A stretch of DNA of 64,000 bases from Kribbella kalugense (GTDB lineage: Bacteria > Actinomycetota > Actinomycetes > Propionibacteriales > Kribbellaceae): assembly GCF_004365875.1 (NCBI RefSeq), contig NZ_SODF01000002.1:620001-684000 (forward strand), in the 5' to 3' direction. Shown piece after piece: positions 31,423 through 39,811 of this stretch. Within the stretch, counting starts at the first letter, position 1, and the number at the start of each line of letters is the position of its first letter. The notes under the pieces are model-generated. The model was not told the DNA's origin, ran no database searches, and worked only from the letters and a program-made list of their open reading frames with translations. The translations under genes were made by a program, and so were the position numbers.

Positions 31423-34137
31423 TCACATCGACGTACCGAGCAGACCACGGGTGATCTGGAAACCAACATTGCCGGAGGCAACTGCTTTGGGGACGAGCCG
31501 GCGACTGGCAACGGCGGCGATCGTGTCGAGCCCGATCCGGGCCTGCTCGGCCGCATCACCAGTGGCCACCGCGTCCAGGTCGTCGCCGTACATCGCGACC
31601 GTCTCCGGATCGTTGCTGAACTCAACCACCGGAACGAACCGCTGCGCCGACAAGGTGCCGCCGGCAACATGCGCGAGGATCTGCTGTACGCCGGTCGCAC
31701 CGAACCCGGTCGCGGTCTCCATCCAGTCCGTCCCCGGCATCCGCATCACGTGCCAGCCCGGCTCCGCGAACCGCTGCCCGTGCGCAACCGTCGGCCCGAC
31801 CGGATCCGCTGACCCGAACGCCGCAGTACGGAAGGCATCATCCGCAAGCAGCGCACCGCGCGACGACAGTACGACGGAACCGCCGGAGCCCACGATCTCG
31901 CGGCCGATCAGCGCGAACGCCTCAGCGGTCGCAGCCGAGAACCGACCGCGCGCCTCCAACCCGACGGTGAGCGAACCCAGGTCTCCACGCTGATCGACCG
32001 GCGCCGCCAACTGGAAGCTGCTGAACCAGTCCTTGACCTTGTTGCCGACGGCATCGAGACCGCCGTCCGCCTGGATGCTCGCCCAACCGAAGCGGGCCGG
32101 ATCGGCGCCGGCCTCGACCAGTCGCGAGCGGAAGTAGTCGTTGTGAGTCTTCTCGCAGCCGTGCTCCAGCAGCAGCGCCATCCGGGTGTTCGGATGCAGC
32201 AGGTAGCCGAGCATGATCCGCGCGAACGTCTCCTCGGACGCGCCTCCACTGCTGCCGCAGCCCTCGGTATGCGGAAGAGCGACCATCCGGGTGACCGAGT
32301 CGCCGGCCCATTTCTCCAGCTCCGCCTGGCCCGCGAGGCGCAAGGCGATCTGGCCGGAGCAGAGGCTGGTCGGCAGGATCAGACCGACTGCCTCAGGGAC
32401 GAGCCGGTCATCGACGCGCAGCAGCTCAACCGGTGTCCGGCTCTCGGAGGTCAGGCCCTGGTGCGGCAATCCGTCGAGCGGAGCGTCGCGGTCCTCGACC
32501 GGCAGGTCGGCGAGCTTGCGGCTCATCCGGCCGTCGGTGGTGATCGAGATTCCGTCGACCGGGCCGACCTGCTTCCAGTTCCGCCAGATCGACACCTGGC
32601 TGTGGCCGGCCCGCTCGCCCGCGCTCTTCTCACCGGACGCGACCCTGATGGTGAGGTCGAAGGTCTCCGCGGTCAGGTCCGCCATCGACGTGCCGGTCAG
32701 ATACTTCCCCGCGTTCACGTCCATCTCGGCGTGCAACCGCTCGTACCTGGCACTCGTCGTGACGAACTTCAGCGTCGGGACGAACGGGAAGTTGGTGATC
32801 GAGCCGTTGCCGGTGGTGAAGAAGATCAGGTTGCAGCCGCCGCCGATCTGGCCGGCCACCGATTCGAGGTCGTTGCCCGGGCTGTCCATGAAGATGTAGC
32901 CGGTGCCGGGCAGCGGCTCGCCGTAGTCGATCACGTGGTCCAGCCGCACCTCGCGCGGCAGCTTGCGGGCGGCGCCGATCGACTTGAGCACGATGTTGTA
33001 GAGACCGCGGTACACGTTGCCGCCGGACGGATTGCCCTCGGCGGTGTGCCCATGCCAGCCGACGCGTTCCTTGAACGACTTGATCGTGCTCAGGAATCGT
33101 TTCGCGGTCGCGAGGTCGCGGACGTTGTTCAGTACGTACGGCTCGGCACCGATCAGCTCGTCGGTCTCCGCGAGCACCGCCGTACCGCCGTGTCGGATCA
33201 GCTCGGCGCTGACCTGACCGGCCAGCGGATTCGCCGAGATCCCGGAGAACGCGTCGGAACCGCCACACTGCAAGGCGATCTTGAGATCCGCCAACGGGAC
33301 CTCCTCGCGCTGCTGCGCGTCCACGACCGGCAGCCAGGGCTCGATCAGCGCGCCGGCGATCGTCAGGTCGTGCTCGAAGCCGGCCTTCCGGGTGAAGTAC
33401 GCATGCGGAACCTTGAGCGACGGGTAGCCGTGCTCGGCCATGAATTCCTTGATCGCCCGGCCGGACACGACATCACCCTCGGTGTCGACGATCAGGACAG
33501 CGCCGACGTTCGGGTTCAGCGTGAAGCCGGCCAGCGTCGCAAGCAGGAAGTGCAGGTTGTTCGGGACCTCGTCCTCGCCGCCCTCCGTGTGCGCCACCGG
33601 TACGACGCCATCGCCGGCGGACGCGCCGTCGAAGCGCCGGGCCAACTCGGTGACGAACCCGCTGCTGCGCGAACTGGTCGCCATCAGTACGACGTGATTG
33701 CGAGTGCCGGCCGGACCCTGCTCGCGGCGGTAGCCGAGGAACGTGCCGGGTTGCTCGACGCTGGTTACCTGGGCACCGAAGTTCAGCGCGGACTCGTCCA
33801 GCTCGTACGGGTCGAGCGGCTCATTTGTCGCCGACGACTCGTCCGGCAGGCCGTCCACTCCGCGGGCGGTGACTGCGGCCAGGCTGGTCGGCGTACACAC
33901 GTAGTCACCTGGGACCAGGTCGCGGGACGCGCGGGCGAAGGCGGTGTTCCACGAGGTCAGGGCCGCGCCGGTGGGGACCGGGGTGACCACGAAGCGATGC
34001 CCTTCGAGCACGGTGTGTGGCAGCGTGATCGTCGTACCGTCGAGCTCGACCTCGGTGCCGGCGTCGAGCCGGCGGGAGGCGATCGCGACGTTGTCCCCGG
34101 GCTCGGGCAGAACGCCGATCTGTTCGAACCTCACCAT
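31423..34137 (-). CDS. UxaA-type (altronate/galactarate dehydratase family) protein, extra long
   Basis: 904 aa, nearly twice the usual 490-520. After an N-terminal SAF-like region, a first altronase-type section begins near residue 135 (GYRREQGPAGTRNHVVLMATSS, VPVAHTEGG, LQCGGSDAFSGISANPLAG), and a second section from about 590 repeats the pattern (SLCSGQIALRLAG, VALPHTEGCGSSGG, LLEHGCEKTHNDYF). This suggests an internal duplication or a fusion of two half-enzymes. The family dehydrates hexonates or hexarates with Fe. The ATG at 34137 follows GGAAGG at 8 bases. First gene of the operon, divergent from the GntR regulator. Confidence 0.82.
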   Translation of the reverse strand: MVRFEQIGVLPEPGDNVAIASRRLDAGTEVELDGTTITLPHTVLEGHRFVVTPVPTGAALTSWNTAFARASRDLVPGDYVCTPTSLAAVTARGVDGLPDESSATNEPLDPYELDESALNFGAQVTSVEQPGTFLGYRREQGPAGTRNHVVLMATSSRSSGFVTELARRFDGASAGDGVVPVAHTEGGEDEVPNNLHFLLATLAGFTLNPNVGAVLIVDTEGDVVSGRAIKEFMAEHGYPSLKVPHAYFTRKAGFEHDLTIAGALIEPWLPVVDAQQREEVPLADLKIALQCGGSDAFSGISANPLAGQVSAELIRHGGTAVLAETDELIGAEPYVLNNVRDLATAKRFLSTIKSFKERVGWHGHTAEGNPSGGNVYRGLYNIVLKSIGAARKLPREVRLDHVIDYGEPLPGTGYIFMDSPGNDLESVAGQIGGGCNLIFFTTGNGSITNFPFVPTLKFVTTSARYERLHAEMDVNAGKYLTGTSMADLTAETFDLTIRVASGEKSAGERAGHSQVSIWRNWKQVGPVDGISITTDGRMSRKLADLPVEDRDAPLDGLPHQGLTSESRTPVELLRVDDRLVPEAVGLILPTSLCSGQIALRLAGQAELEKWAGDSVTRMVALPHTEGCGSSGGASEETFARIMLGYLLHPNTRMALLLEHGCEKTHNDYFRSRLVEAGADPARFGWASIQADGGLDAVGNKVKDWFSSFQLAAPVDQRGDLGSLTVGLEARGRFSAATAEAFALIGREIVGSGGSVVLSSRGALLADDAFRTAAFGSADPVGPTVAHGQRFAEPGWHVMRMPGTDWMETATGFGATGVQQILAHVAGGTLSAQRFVPVVEFSNDPETVAMYGDDLDAVATGDAAEQARIGLDTIAAVASRRLVPKAVASGNVGFQITRGLLGTSM

Positions 34138-34171
34138 CGTTCGTGCCTTCCCATAGCTGCCTTTGGGCGAA

Positions 34172-34190
34172 ATCGTGCATGATGCATGAT
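34172..34190. promoter_or_regulatory. candidate GntR operator
   Basis: ATCGTGCAT (34172-34180), G, ATGCATGAT (34182-34190): an inverted repeat with one mismatch, midway between the divergent sugar-acid operon (start 34137) and the GntR gene (start 34256). Position and symmetry fit a shared FadR-type operator. Confidence 0.55.
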
Positions 34191-34255
34191 TACCAGTGTT
34201 ACCCTGCCGAAACCAAAGGGTGGGGTCAAGGCCGCGACCAGATTCCGGAGACCGC

Positions 34256-34936
34256 ATGACCGAGCCGATGGCGCCGGTGGACCGGCGGCTGCTGCGGCGG
34301 CAGATGCTGGCCGACGACGTGTACGAGGCCATCAAGACGATGCTGATGGACCACGTCATCGTGCCGGGCGCGCGGATCTCGATCGACGGGCTGGCTCGCG
34401 AGTTCCAGGTGTCGTCGACGCCGGTCCGCGAGGCGCTGGCGCGGCTGGAGTCGGAGGGGCTGGCGGTCAAGGAGCCGCTGAAGGGGTATCGGGCGACGCC
34501 GCTGCTGACGCTTTCCGAGTTCGACGACCTGTACCGGTTCCGGCTGCTGCTGGAGCCTTGGGCGGCTCGCCGGGCGGCCGAGCTGATCTCCGCCGACGGC
34601 CGGGATCGGTTGCGGGCCGAGCTCAAGAACGCGGTCGAGCCGACGTCGGTCGACTACGCCGGCTACAAGTCACTCACCGCGCACGACAACCGGTTCCACT
34701 CGCTGATCGCGTCGCTGTCCGGCAGCGAGCAGGTCCGGCTCGCCTTCGAGCGCACTCACTGCCACCTGCACATCTTCCGACTCCACTACGACCGCGACAT
34801 CGGCCCCGAAGTACTGACCGAACACCGCTCTCTCGTCGAAACCATCGCCGCCGGCGACCCCACTGCCGCCGAGGCAGCCATGACCCGCCACATCGAAAAC
34901 TCCATGACCCTCCGCCTCCGCAAAATCTACGAATAA
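34256..34936 (+). CDS. GntR family (FadR/FCD subfamily) regulator
   Basis: 226 aa. Winged helix with ISIDGLAREFQVSSTPVREALARLESEGLAVKEPLKGYRA, then an all-helical FCD ligand domain (FRLLLEPWAARRAAEL, HDNRFHSLIA, HRSLVETIAAGD) whose Asp/His residues bind metal and a carboxylate ligand. It most likely senses a sugar-acid intermediate and controls the divergent operon. The ATG at 34256 has GGAG 5 bases upstream. Confidence 0.88.
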   Translation: MTEPMAPVDRRLLRRQMLADDVYEAIKTMLMDHVIVPGARISIDGLAREFQVSSTPVREALARLESEGLAVKEPLKGYRATPLLTLSEFDDLYRFRLLLEPWAARRAAELISADGRDRLRAELKNAVEPTSVDYAGYKSLTAHDNRFHSLIASLSGSEQVRLAFERTHCHLHIFRLHYDRDIGPEVLTEHRSLVETIAAGDPTAAEAAMTRHIENSMTLRLRKIYE

Positions 34937-34938
34937 CC

Positions 34939-35346
34939 CGCCGCCCCTTCCCCCTGGCCGAGCTGGTCCCGCCGGAGCTCACGCCGTACATCCTCGACTT
35001 CCACTGGTCCGGCGAGCAGCTGCACGCCCTCGACCTACCCACAGTTGGTTTGCCGCTCGCCGAGCTCGCCCACCACCTCGACCTGCCGTTCTGGGCGCAC
35101 GACGGCGAGCCGTTCCAACTCACCCCGCACCAGGTTGCCGCCGATCCGGTCGCCTACCAGGCGCAGTACGAGCGCACCCTGGCCGCCGATCTCCGCCACC
35201 CTCTGGATGTACTGCGGCGCTCCGACGACCGCCTGACGGTCCTGGATGGCGTGCACCGTCTGCTGCACGCAGAACTCGAAGGCCGCACGACCGTAGACGT
35301 CCGGATCCTGCCCTGGAACAGGTTGGACGAGATCGCGGTGGGGTGA
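34939..35346 (+). pseudogene. ParB-like hypothetical protein without a clear start
   Basis: A coding frame with good codon use begins right after the GntR stop: FPLAELVPPELTPYILDFHW, then LDLPFWAHDGEPFQLTP and RLTVLDGVHRLLHAELEGR (a ParB-like nuclease-domain signature). No ATG, GTG or TTG lies at a sensible place; upstream codons of this frame fall inside the GntR gene. Either it uses CTG (34954 or 34963) or the 5' end was lost when the two genes were joined. Function unknown. Confidence 0.5.
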
Positions 35347-35358
35347 GAGTCTCGGGGC

Positions 35359-36270
35359 GTGCGATGGCTGGATGGGGGTTCGCCTGCGGAGGTTGTGGCG
35401 GCGTTGAAGGATGTTGCGCCTGAGCTTGGCGACTACCCGATTGTGGTTCGGGAGCCGGTGGGCGATGACGATCCCTTGTGGCGGTCGGCGACTGCGGTCG
35501 TTGGGGAGCGGTTCGTGGTGAAGTATGCGTGGTCGCGTCCTGCGGCGCTCCGGCTGGCGCATGAGATCGCCGTCCTGGAAGCGCTGGCGATTCCGTACCT
35601 GCCGGAAGTGGTTGCCAGCAGCACCGATCCGGTGCTCTTGGTGACCAGGCTGGTGCCTGGTCAGGCGCTGTTCGATGTCGTGGACTCGGTCGACCGGGAC
35701 GATGCGGGTCGGCAGCTCGCGCAGTTTCTTGGTGAGTTGCACGGTGCTGACATCGGTCCACTTCCTCCCGCGGCACTGCAACCAGCCACGACCGATGTCT
35801 TGCGCAACGAGTTCATCAAATGGGCTCGTCCCGATCAGCGCGCAGCTGTCGTGCGGTGGTGCGACTGGGCAGACGAAGTACTGGCGACGCCACGCGCGAC
35901 TGTGCTGGTGCACGCCGATCTACACGGCGGCAACCAGGTCTGGGAGGGCGGGCAGCTTCGCGTGGTCGTCGACTTCGAGACCGCCGGCCTTGCCGAGCCG
36001 GAGTACGACCTGCGCGCCTTCCCCGGCACGGGTCCCGGCGTCGAGTTGCTCACCGCAACCATGCGCCACTACACCCACCTCACCGGCCGCGAACTGGCGA
36101 CCGACCGCGTAATGGCCTGGCACCTCCGCACCGCCCTCGGCGATGCACTCTGGCGCAGCGAAGCCGGCGTCCCACTACCGGATCACCGCACACCGCAAGC
36201 CTGGGTCGACGACCTCGCCGAGCGATTCACCGCACTAGGCATCGACCCAGGCTTGTCAGCTACTTCGTGA
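35359..36270 (+). CDS. aminoglycoside-phosphotransferase-like (APH fold) kinase
   Basis: 303 aa, GTG start. The kinase core is VLVHADLHGGNQVW (catalytic Asp187 and Asn192) followed by RVVVDFETAG (metal-binding Asp205), and FVVKYAWSRPAALRLAHEIAVLEAL gives the ATP-binding Lys. Such proteins phosphorylate small molecules (antibiotics, sugars, choline-like compounds); no known resistance subtype is evident. It overlaps the convergent secreted-protein gene by 11 bases. Confidence 0.82.
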   Translation: MRWLDGGSPAEVVAALKDVAPELGDYPIVVREPVGDDDPLWRSATAVVGERFVVKYAWSRPAALRLAHEIAVLEALAIPYLPEVVASSTDPVLLVTRLVPGQALFDVVDSVDRDDAGRQLAQFLGELHGADIGPLPPAALQPATTDVLRNEFIKWARPDQRAAVVRWCDWADEVLATPRATVLVHADLHGGNQVWEGGQLRVVVDFETAGLAEPEYDLRAFPGTGPGVELLTATMRHYTHLTGRELATDRVMAWHLRTALGDALWRSEAGVPLPDHRTPQAWVDDLAERFTALGIDPGLSATS

Positions 36271-37849
36271 CGACTAGGGCGTCGCCGACCGGGCGTTCGC
36301 CGGTGGCGTCCGAGGGCGTGTTGAGGACTTTGCCGTTGGCAACCATTGTGGTGGAGCCGCCGCCGTCGAGGTTGATGGCTTCGGTGAGGTGGAAGGACTT
36401 GGCGACCGCGGCTTCCTCGGAGATGGACAGGCCGAGGCTGTCGACGTTGCGCCCGTCGGCGGTGATCAGGACGGTGCGGCCGTGGTCGTCGACGCCGGCG
36501 ATCGTGCGCGGGTTCCGCTTGTGTACCCAGCCGTAGTAGAAGCTCGGCGTGTCCTGGACCATGCCGTCCGCCGCCGCAGTCGCGTGGATCCGGCCGTCGC
36601 GGACCAACTCTGGTCCGCCGTTGACGATCGTCGTACGGCGGGACAGCGCGACCGGGCGCCCGTGGTCGTCGAGCAAGGTCGAGCGGATCGAGAGCGGCTT
36701 GCCGATCTTGGCGGCGGCGAGGAGCGGGGCGACCAGGTTGCCGATCGCCTGGACGGTCCGACCGCCTTCGGGGATGGCTCCGCCGCGAGTCGTCGTACGG
36801 ATCGCGGTGACGATCCCGCGCCGGTCGAGGATCACCTCGGCGCCGGGGCCGCTCGGGGTGGCGACGCCGTACGACGCGTCGAACGCGATCAGCTCGTCGG
36901 GGTCGGTGCACGTGGTGTCGTGCAGCGGTTTGGAGGTCGGCAGGTCGTCCGCCGTACCGCCGCAGTTGCGGATCAGGCCGGGGACGCGGTTCAGTCCGTC
37001 GAGCGGGAGGGGCTTGCCGAGGCCGCGGAGCTCACCGCGCCAGGTGAAGCGGTCGACGGAGGTGCCGCGTGGCCCGAGTACGAGAGCCGGGCGGCCGTTG
37101 GTGGGTTCGCTCACCAGGCGTCCGTCGTACACGCCGATGCCGGCCGGGTCGCCAGGTGCGCCGGACTTCGGGTCGAGGACGAAGAAGCCCGCGTTGATCG
37201 CGGCGGTCGCGCCGGTCAGGGTCGCGAGAGTGCTGGTCGTCTCGCGCTGCTCGATGTCCAGGCCGTACGTCGCATCGAGCGTGCCGCGGAACGTCTTCGG
37301 GTCGATGGTCAGGACCTGCACGTGCCAGGGACCGGTCGAGCCGGCGATGTCGTCGGGTTCGCCGTCCCATCCGGTGTAGAGGCTCGATCCGCTCAGGCCG
37401 GCCGCGATCACCTTGGTCCGCAGCGCGTCGGCCTCAGCCTTGGTCGGGAACAGTCCGAGACGGACTCGATACCCGAGGCTGCCGCCACCGCCGTCCGCGA
37501 GTTTCGGCGTCGGCACGTCCTCGACGCGCGGGTCGAGGCCGGCGGCCCGGAGCTTGTCGGCGGCCTTGTTCGCGCCGGCCTGGTCGGAGATCGCGGCCGC
37601 GGGGGCGTCCGGATCCGGCGAGGACGACGGGATGGAGACCTCGACCGTCCAGCCGGCGTTGGTGTCGGTCTGGCCGCGGACGATCGTGGTCAGCGTGACG
37701 CCCGGCTGCAGGGTGCGGGTATCACGGGTTTCGGTGAGATTGTCCGGGCCGAGCGGGAGGTGCTGCGCCGGCGGAGTGGCGATGGCAGTCGTGCCACCAA
37801 GGGTCAGGGAGAGACAAAGGGCGGACAGGCCCAGACGTCGCAGGGTCAT
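36260..37849 (-). CDS. secreted SPOR-domain/phosphodiester glycosidase (NAGPA) protein
   Basis: 529 aa. Signal peptide (MTLRRLGLSALCLSLTLGG). Residues about 62-165 have two SPOR-like halves (WTVEVS and LGYRVRLGLFPTKAEADALRTKV), a module that binds peptidoglycan glycan strands. The C-terminal part holds the NAGPA fold: AAINAGFF, TTIVNGGPELV, TIAGVDDHGRTVLITADG, LTEAINLDGGGSTTM and GERPVGDALVV. Such enzymes cleave GlcNAc-1-phosphodiester or related cell-wall linkages. Likely a cell-wall or teichoic-acid-related hydrolase. Confidence 0.84.
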   Translation of the reverse strand: MTLRRLGLSALCLSLTLGGTTAIATPPAQHLPLGPDNLTETRDTRTLQPGVTLTTIVRGQTDTNAGWTVEVSIPSSSPDPDAPAAAISDQAGANKAADKLRAAGLDPRVEDVPTPKLADGGGGSLGYRVRLGLFPTKAEADALRTKVIAAGLSGSSLYTGWDGEPDDIAGSTGPWHVQVLTIDPKTFRGTLDATYGLDIEQRETTSTLATLTGATAAINAGFFVLDPKSGAPGDPAGIGVYDGRLVSEPTNGRPALVLGPRGTSVDRFTWRGELRGLGKPLPLDGLNRVPGLIRNCGGTADDLPTSKPLHDTTCTDPDELIAFDASYGVATPSGPGAEVILDRRGIVTAIRTTTRGGAIPEGGRTVQAIGNLVAPLLAAAKIGKPLSIRSTLLDDHGRPVALSRRTTIVNGGPELVRDGRIHATAAADGMVQDTPSFYYGWVHKRNPRTIAGVDDHGRTVLITADGRNVDSLGLSISEEAAVAKSFHLTEAINLDGGGSTTMVANGKVLNTPSDATGERPVGDALVVTK

Positions 37850-37919
37850 ACAACGTTCCTACGGGGCACCCTTTGCTGTCGCAACCTGAGCGGAGCGTCG
37901 CGTTCTTGAACAACAAACG

Positions 37920-38264
37920 TCACTCCAACGGCGCCCCGCCGTACGAAACCTCGTTGCCGTCCGGATCGAAGAACGTCGCATGACGTACGCCGTTCTCGTA
38001 TGTCTCCCGCACCGCCGGCTCGAGCCCTCGTTCGGCAATCGCGCCCAGCACACCCTCGAAGTCCTCGACGAACAAGGTGTGCTGCGCATGCCCCGCGTGC
38101 TCAGGCACGACCTCGATGTAGAGGAACTGGTGTTCCCCGACCTCCCAGACCGCCTCGACGTCATTGGGCAGAAAGCTCGGCGGTCCACCCAGCAACTTCT
38201 CGTACCAGGCGACGGCGGCGTCGTAGTCAGCAACGGAGATTCCGGCGAAGAGGTCCAGACCCAT
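37920..38264 (-). CDS. VOC family protein
   Basis: 114 aa, starting MGLDLFAGISVADYDAAVAWYEKLLGGPPSFLPND. Single VOC module with FLYIEV and ATFFDPDGNEVSYG giving the canonical metal-ligand Glu positions. Short, cytoplasmic, reaction unknown. The perfect 13-bp inverted repeat 38282-38363 lies upstream. Confidence 0.83.
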   Translation of the reverse strand: MGLDLFAGISVADYDAAVAWYEKLLGGPPSFLPNDVEAVWEVGEHQFLYIEVVPEHAGHAQHTLFVEDFEGVLGAIAERGLEPAVRETYENGVRHATFFDPDGNEVSYGGAPLE

Positions 38265-38281
38265 GCCGGATAGTACCTAAG

Positions 38282-38363
38282 GACAGGAGGTAGTCCCTCG
38301 AATCGTGCCGGTCGCGGCGCGCGCAGGCGTGGCGACACGGGCTCGAACGCACTACCTCCTGTC
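38282..38363. repeat. perfect 13-bp inverted repeat spanning 82 bases
   Basis: GACAGGAGGTAGT (38282-38294) and ACTACCTCCTGTC (38351-38363) are exact complements separated by 56 bases, which hold a further GTCGC/GCGAC pair. It lies between two minus-strand genes, downstream of the oxidoreductase. It could be a terminator, a structured RNA or the ends of a tiny mobile element. Confidence 0.6.
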
Positions 38364-38370
38364 GTTAGCG

Positions 38371-39567
38371 TTAGACGGGGGCGTCTCCGTGGTCGGGGAT
38401 TTCTAGTTGTACGCCGCCTTGGAGGGCGGACTGGTGGGCGTAGATGCCGGGGAGGGTGTAGCGGGCCGAGACCCAGGCGTTGATGGGTGGGAGGGTCTTG
38501 TCGGCGACCGCGCGGACGAAGTCGTCGGCGAGGAAGTGGTGCGAGCCCTCGTGGCCGTTGTGCATGCCGTCGAACTCCTTCGGCAGGCGGCTGCGGTCGT
38601 GCACCGGGGAGAGACCGGAGCGGAACGCGTCACGCAGCGCCGGGTCGACGTTCGCCAGGTCGGAGTCGTCCAGCGAGCTGCTGGGCTTGGTCTCCATCAA
38701 CTGGGAGACGTCCTCGACACCTTCCTTGTTCTGCCAGAGCGTCGTGGTGGCGAGCTGCTCGAAGCTGCCCTCCGTGCCGAACACGCGCAGCCGCGACTCG
38801 CGGATGTGTGACGGGTACCCGACGCGGCGCATCTCGTTCGTCCGCATGATCCCGCCGTCGGCGAGCTTGAACAGTGCGGTCGCGTTCGAGAAGTCGTTGT
38901 TGAACTGGCTGACGTCCTTGTCGAAGACGCCGTCACCACGGTCGTCCTTGACGCCGATCGCCGACACGTGGGTGGCGTGCTGACCGGTCACCGAGAGAAC
39001 GTTGCCGACGGCATGCGTCGGGTAGAGCAGCGGCGGGAACGACGCGGTCTTCTTCCAGTCGTCACCACCGGAGTACTGGTACGCCGCGTAGAACCCGAGA
39101 TCCATGTCGTGGACGTAGTCGCCCTCGGAGTAGAACACCCGCCCGAACGCACCCTCGGCGAGCTTCTGCCGGCAGTAGACCGAGGACGGGTAGTAGAAGC
39201 TGGTCTCGCCCATCATGTAGGTCAGGCCGGTCTCCTTGACCAGCTCGATGATGCGGGCGATCTGGTCGGCCTCGATCGCCATCGGGACCGTCGAGTACAC
39301 ATGCTTGCCGGCCTCGAGCGCCTTGATCGCCATCTCCCCGTGCAGCCAGCGCTGGGTAAAGATCGCGACCGCGTCCAGGTCCGACTCGAGCATCTCCTCG
39401 AACGACGCGTGCGTGACCGCGATGCCCTGCTGGGCGGCCATCTCGGCGGTCCGCTCCGGGATCACGTCGGTCAGCCGCACCTCGGACACATCCGGGTGCG
39501 CGGACCACAGCCGCAGGAACGAAGGAGCAAACTGTCCGGCGCCAACCACGCCGATGCTGATTCCCAT
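38371..39567 (-). CDS. Gfo/Idh/MocA family oxidoreductase
   Basis: 398 aa. N-terminal Rossmann fold ISIGVVGAGQFAPSFLRLWSAH, then AIFTQRWLHGEMAIKALEAGKHVYSTVPM, whose last part replaces the usual EKP motif. The larger C-terminal domain contains the H/Y-rich GETSFYYPSSVYCRQK. It probably oxidises a sugar or cyclitol with NAD(P). The ATG at 39567 begins at the fold; an in-frame GTG at 39588 is possible. Downstream of the ABC/phosphatase operon on the same strand, and may act on the compound it imports. Confidence 0.8.
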   Translation of the reverse strand: MGISIGVVGAGQFAPSFLRLWSAHPDVSEVRLTDVIPERTAEMAAQQGIAVTHASFEEMLESDLDAVAIFTQRWLHGEMAIKALEAGKHVYSTVPMAIEADQIARIIELVKETGLTYMMGETSFYYPSSVYCRQKLAEGAFGRVFYSEGDYVHDMDLGFYAAYQYSGGDDWKKTASFPPLLYPTHAVGNVLSVTGQHATHVSAIGVKDDRGDGVFDKDVSQFNNDFSNATALFKLADGGIMRTNEMRRVGYPSHIRESRLRVFGTEGSFEQLATTTLWQNKEGVEDVSQLMETKPSSSLDDSDLANVDPALRDAFRSGLSPVHDRSRLPKEFDGMHNGHEGSHHFLADDFVRAVADKTLPPINAWVSARYTLPGIYAHQSALQGGVQLEIPDHGDAPV

Positions 39568-39617
39568 GCGAGAGAGCCAATCACACATTTATGTTCTATG
39601 GAAGAACAAATTCAGAC

Positions 39618-39714
39618 GTTGGAACGTGTGCGGCGCAAGACGCCGCCTCCGGCGGCGGGGAGGTTAGGGGCGTTGGAACGCGTAGGGCGCGAGGCGCCGC
39701 CTCCGGCGGCGGGG
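39618..39714. repeat. two imperfect 43-bp GC-rich direct repeats
   Basis: 39618-39660 and 39672-39714 both begin GTTGGAACG and end CCGCCTCCGGCGGCGGGG, with about four fifths of positions identical; each contains the hairpin CCGCC-TCC-GGCGG. They lie in the 244-base gap between the oxidoreductase and the phosphodiesterase gene. No convincing gene is seen in this gap. Confidence 0.6.
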
Positions 39715-39811
39715 GTCGGGGTGGGGGCGTGCGCACCGCCACGCAGGCAGAAGTGGCCGGAAGGGGCCGGGCACACGGCGTGTCGGGGGTTTCTGCGTGC
39801 GTGGCGGTCCG

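Noticed and set aside
34138..34626. N-terminal extension of the UxaA-type protein to 1067 aa
   Set aside because: It would cover the promoter region and part of the divergent GntR gene; the ATG at 34137 has a good ribosome site.
34186..35346. A 386-codon frame with the ParB-like part at its end
   Set aside because: Its first two thirds overlap the GntR gene in another frame and have Arg/Pro-rich shadow composition; only 34939-35346 looks coding.
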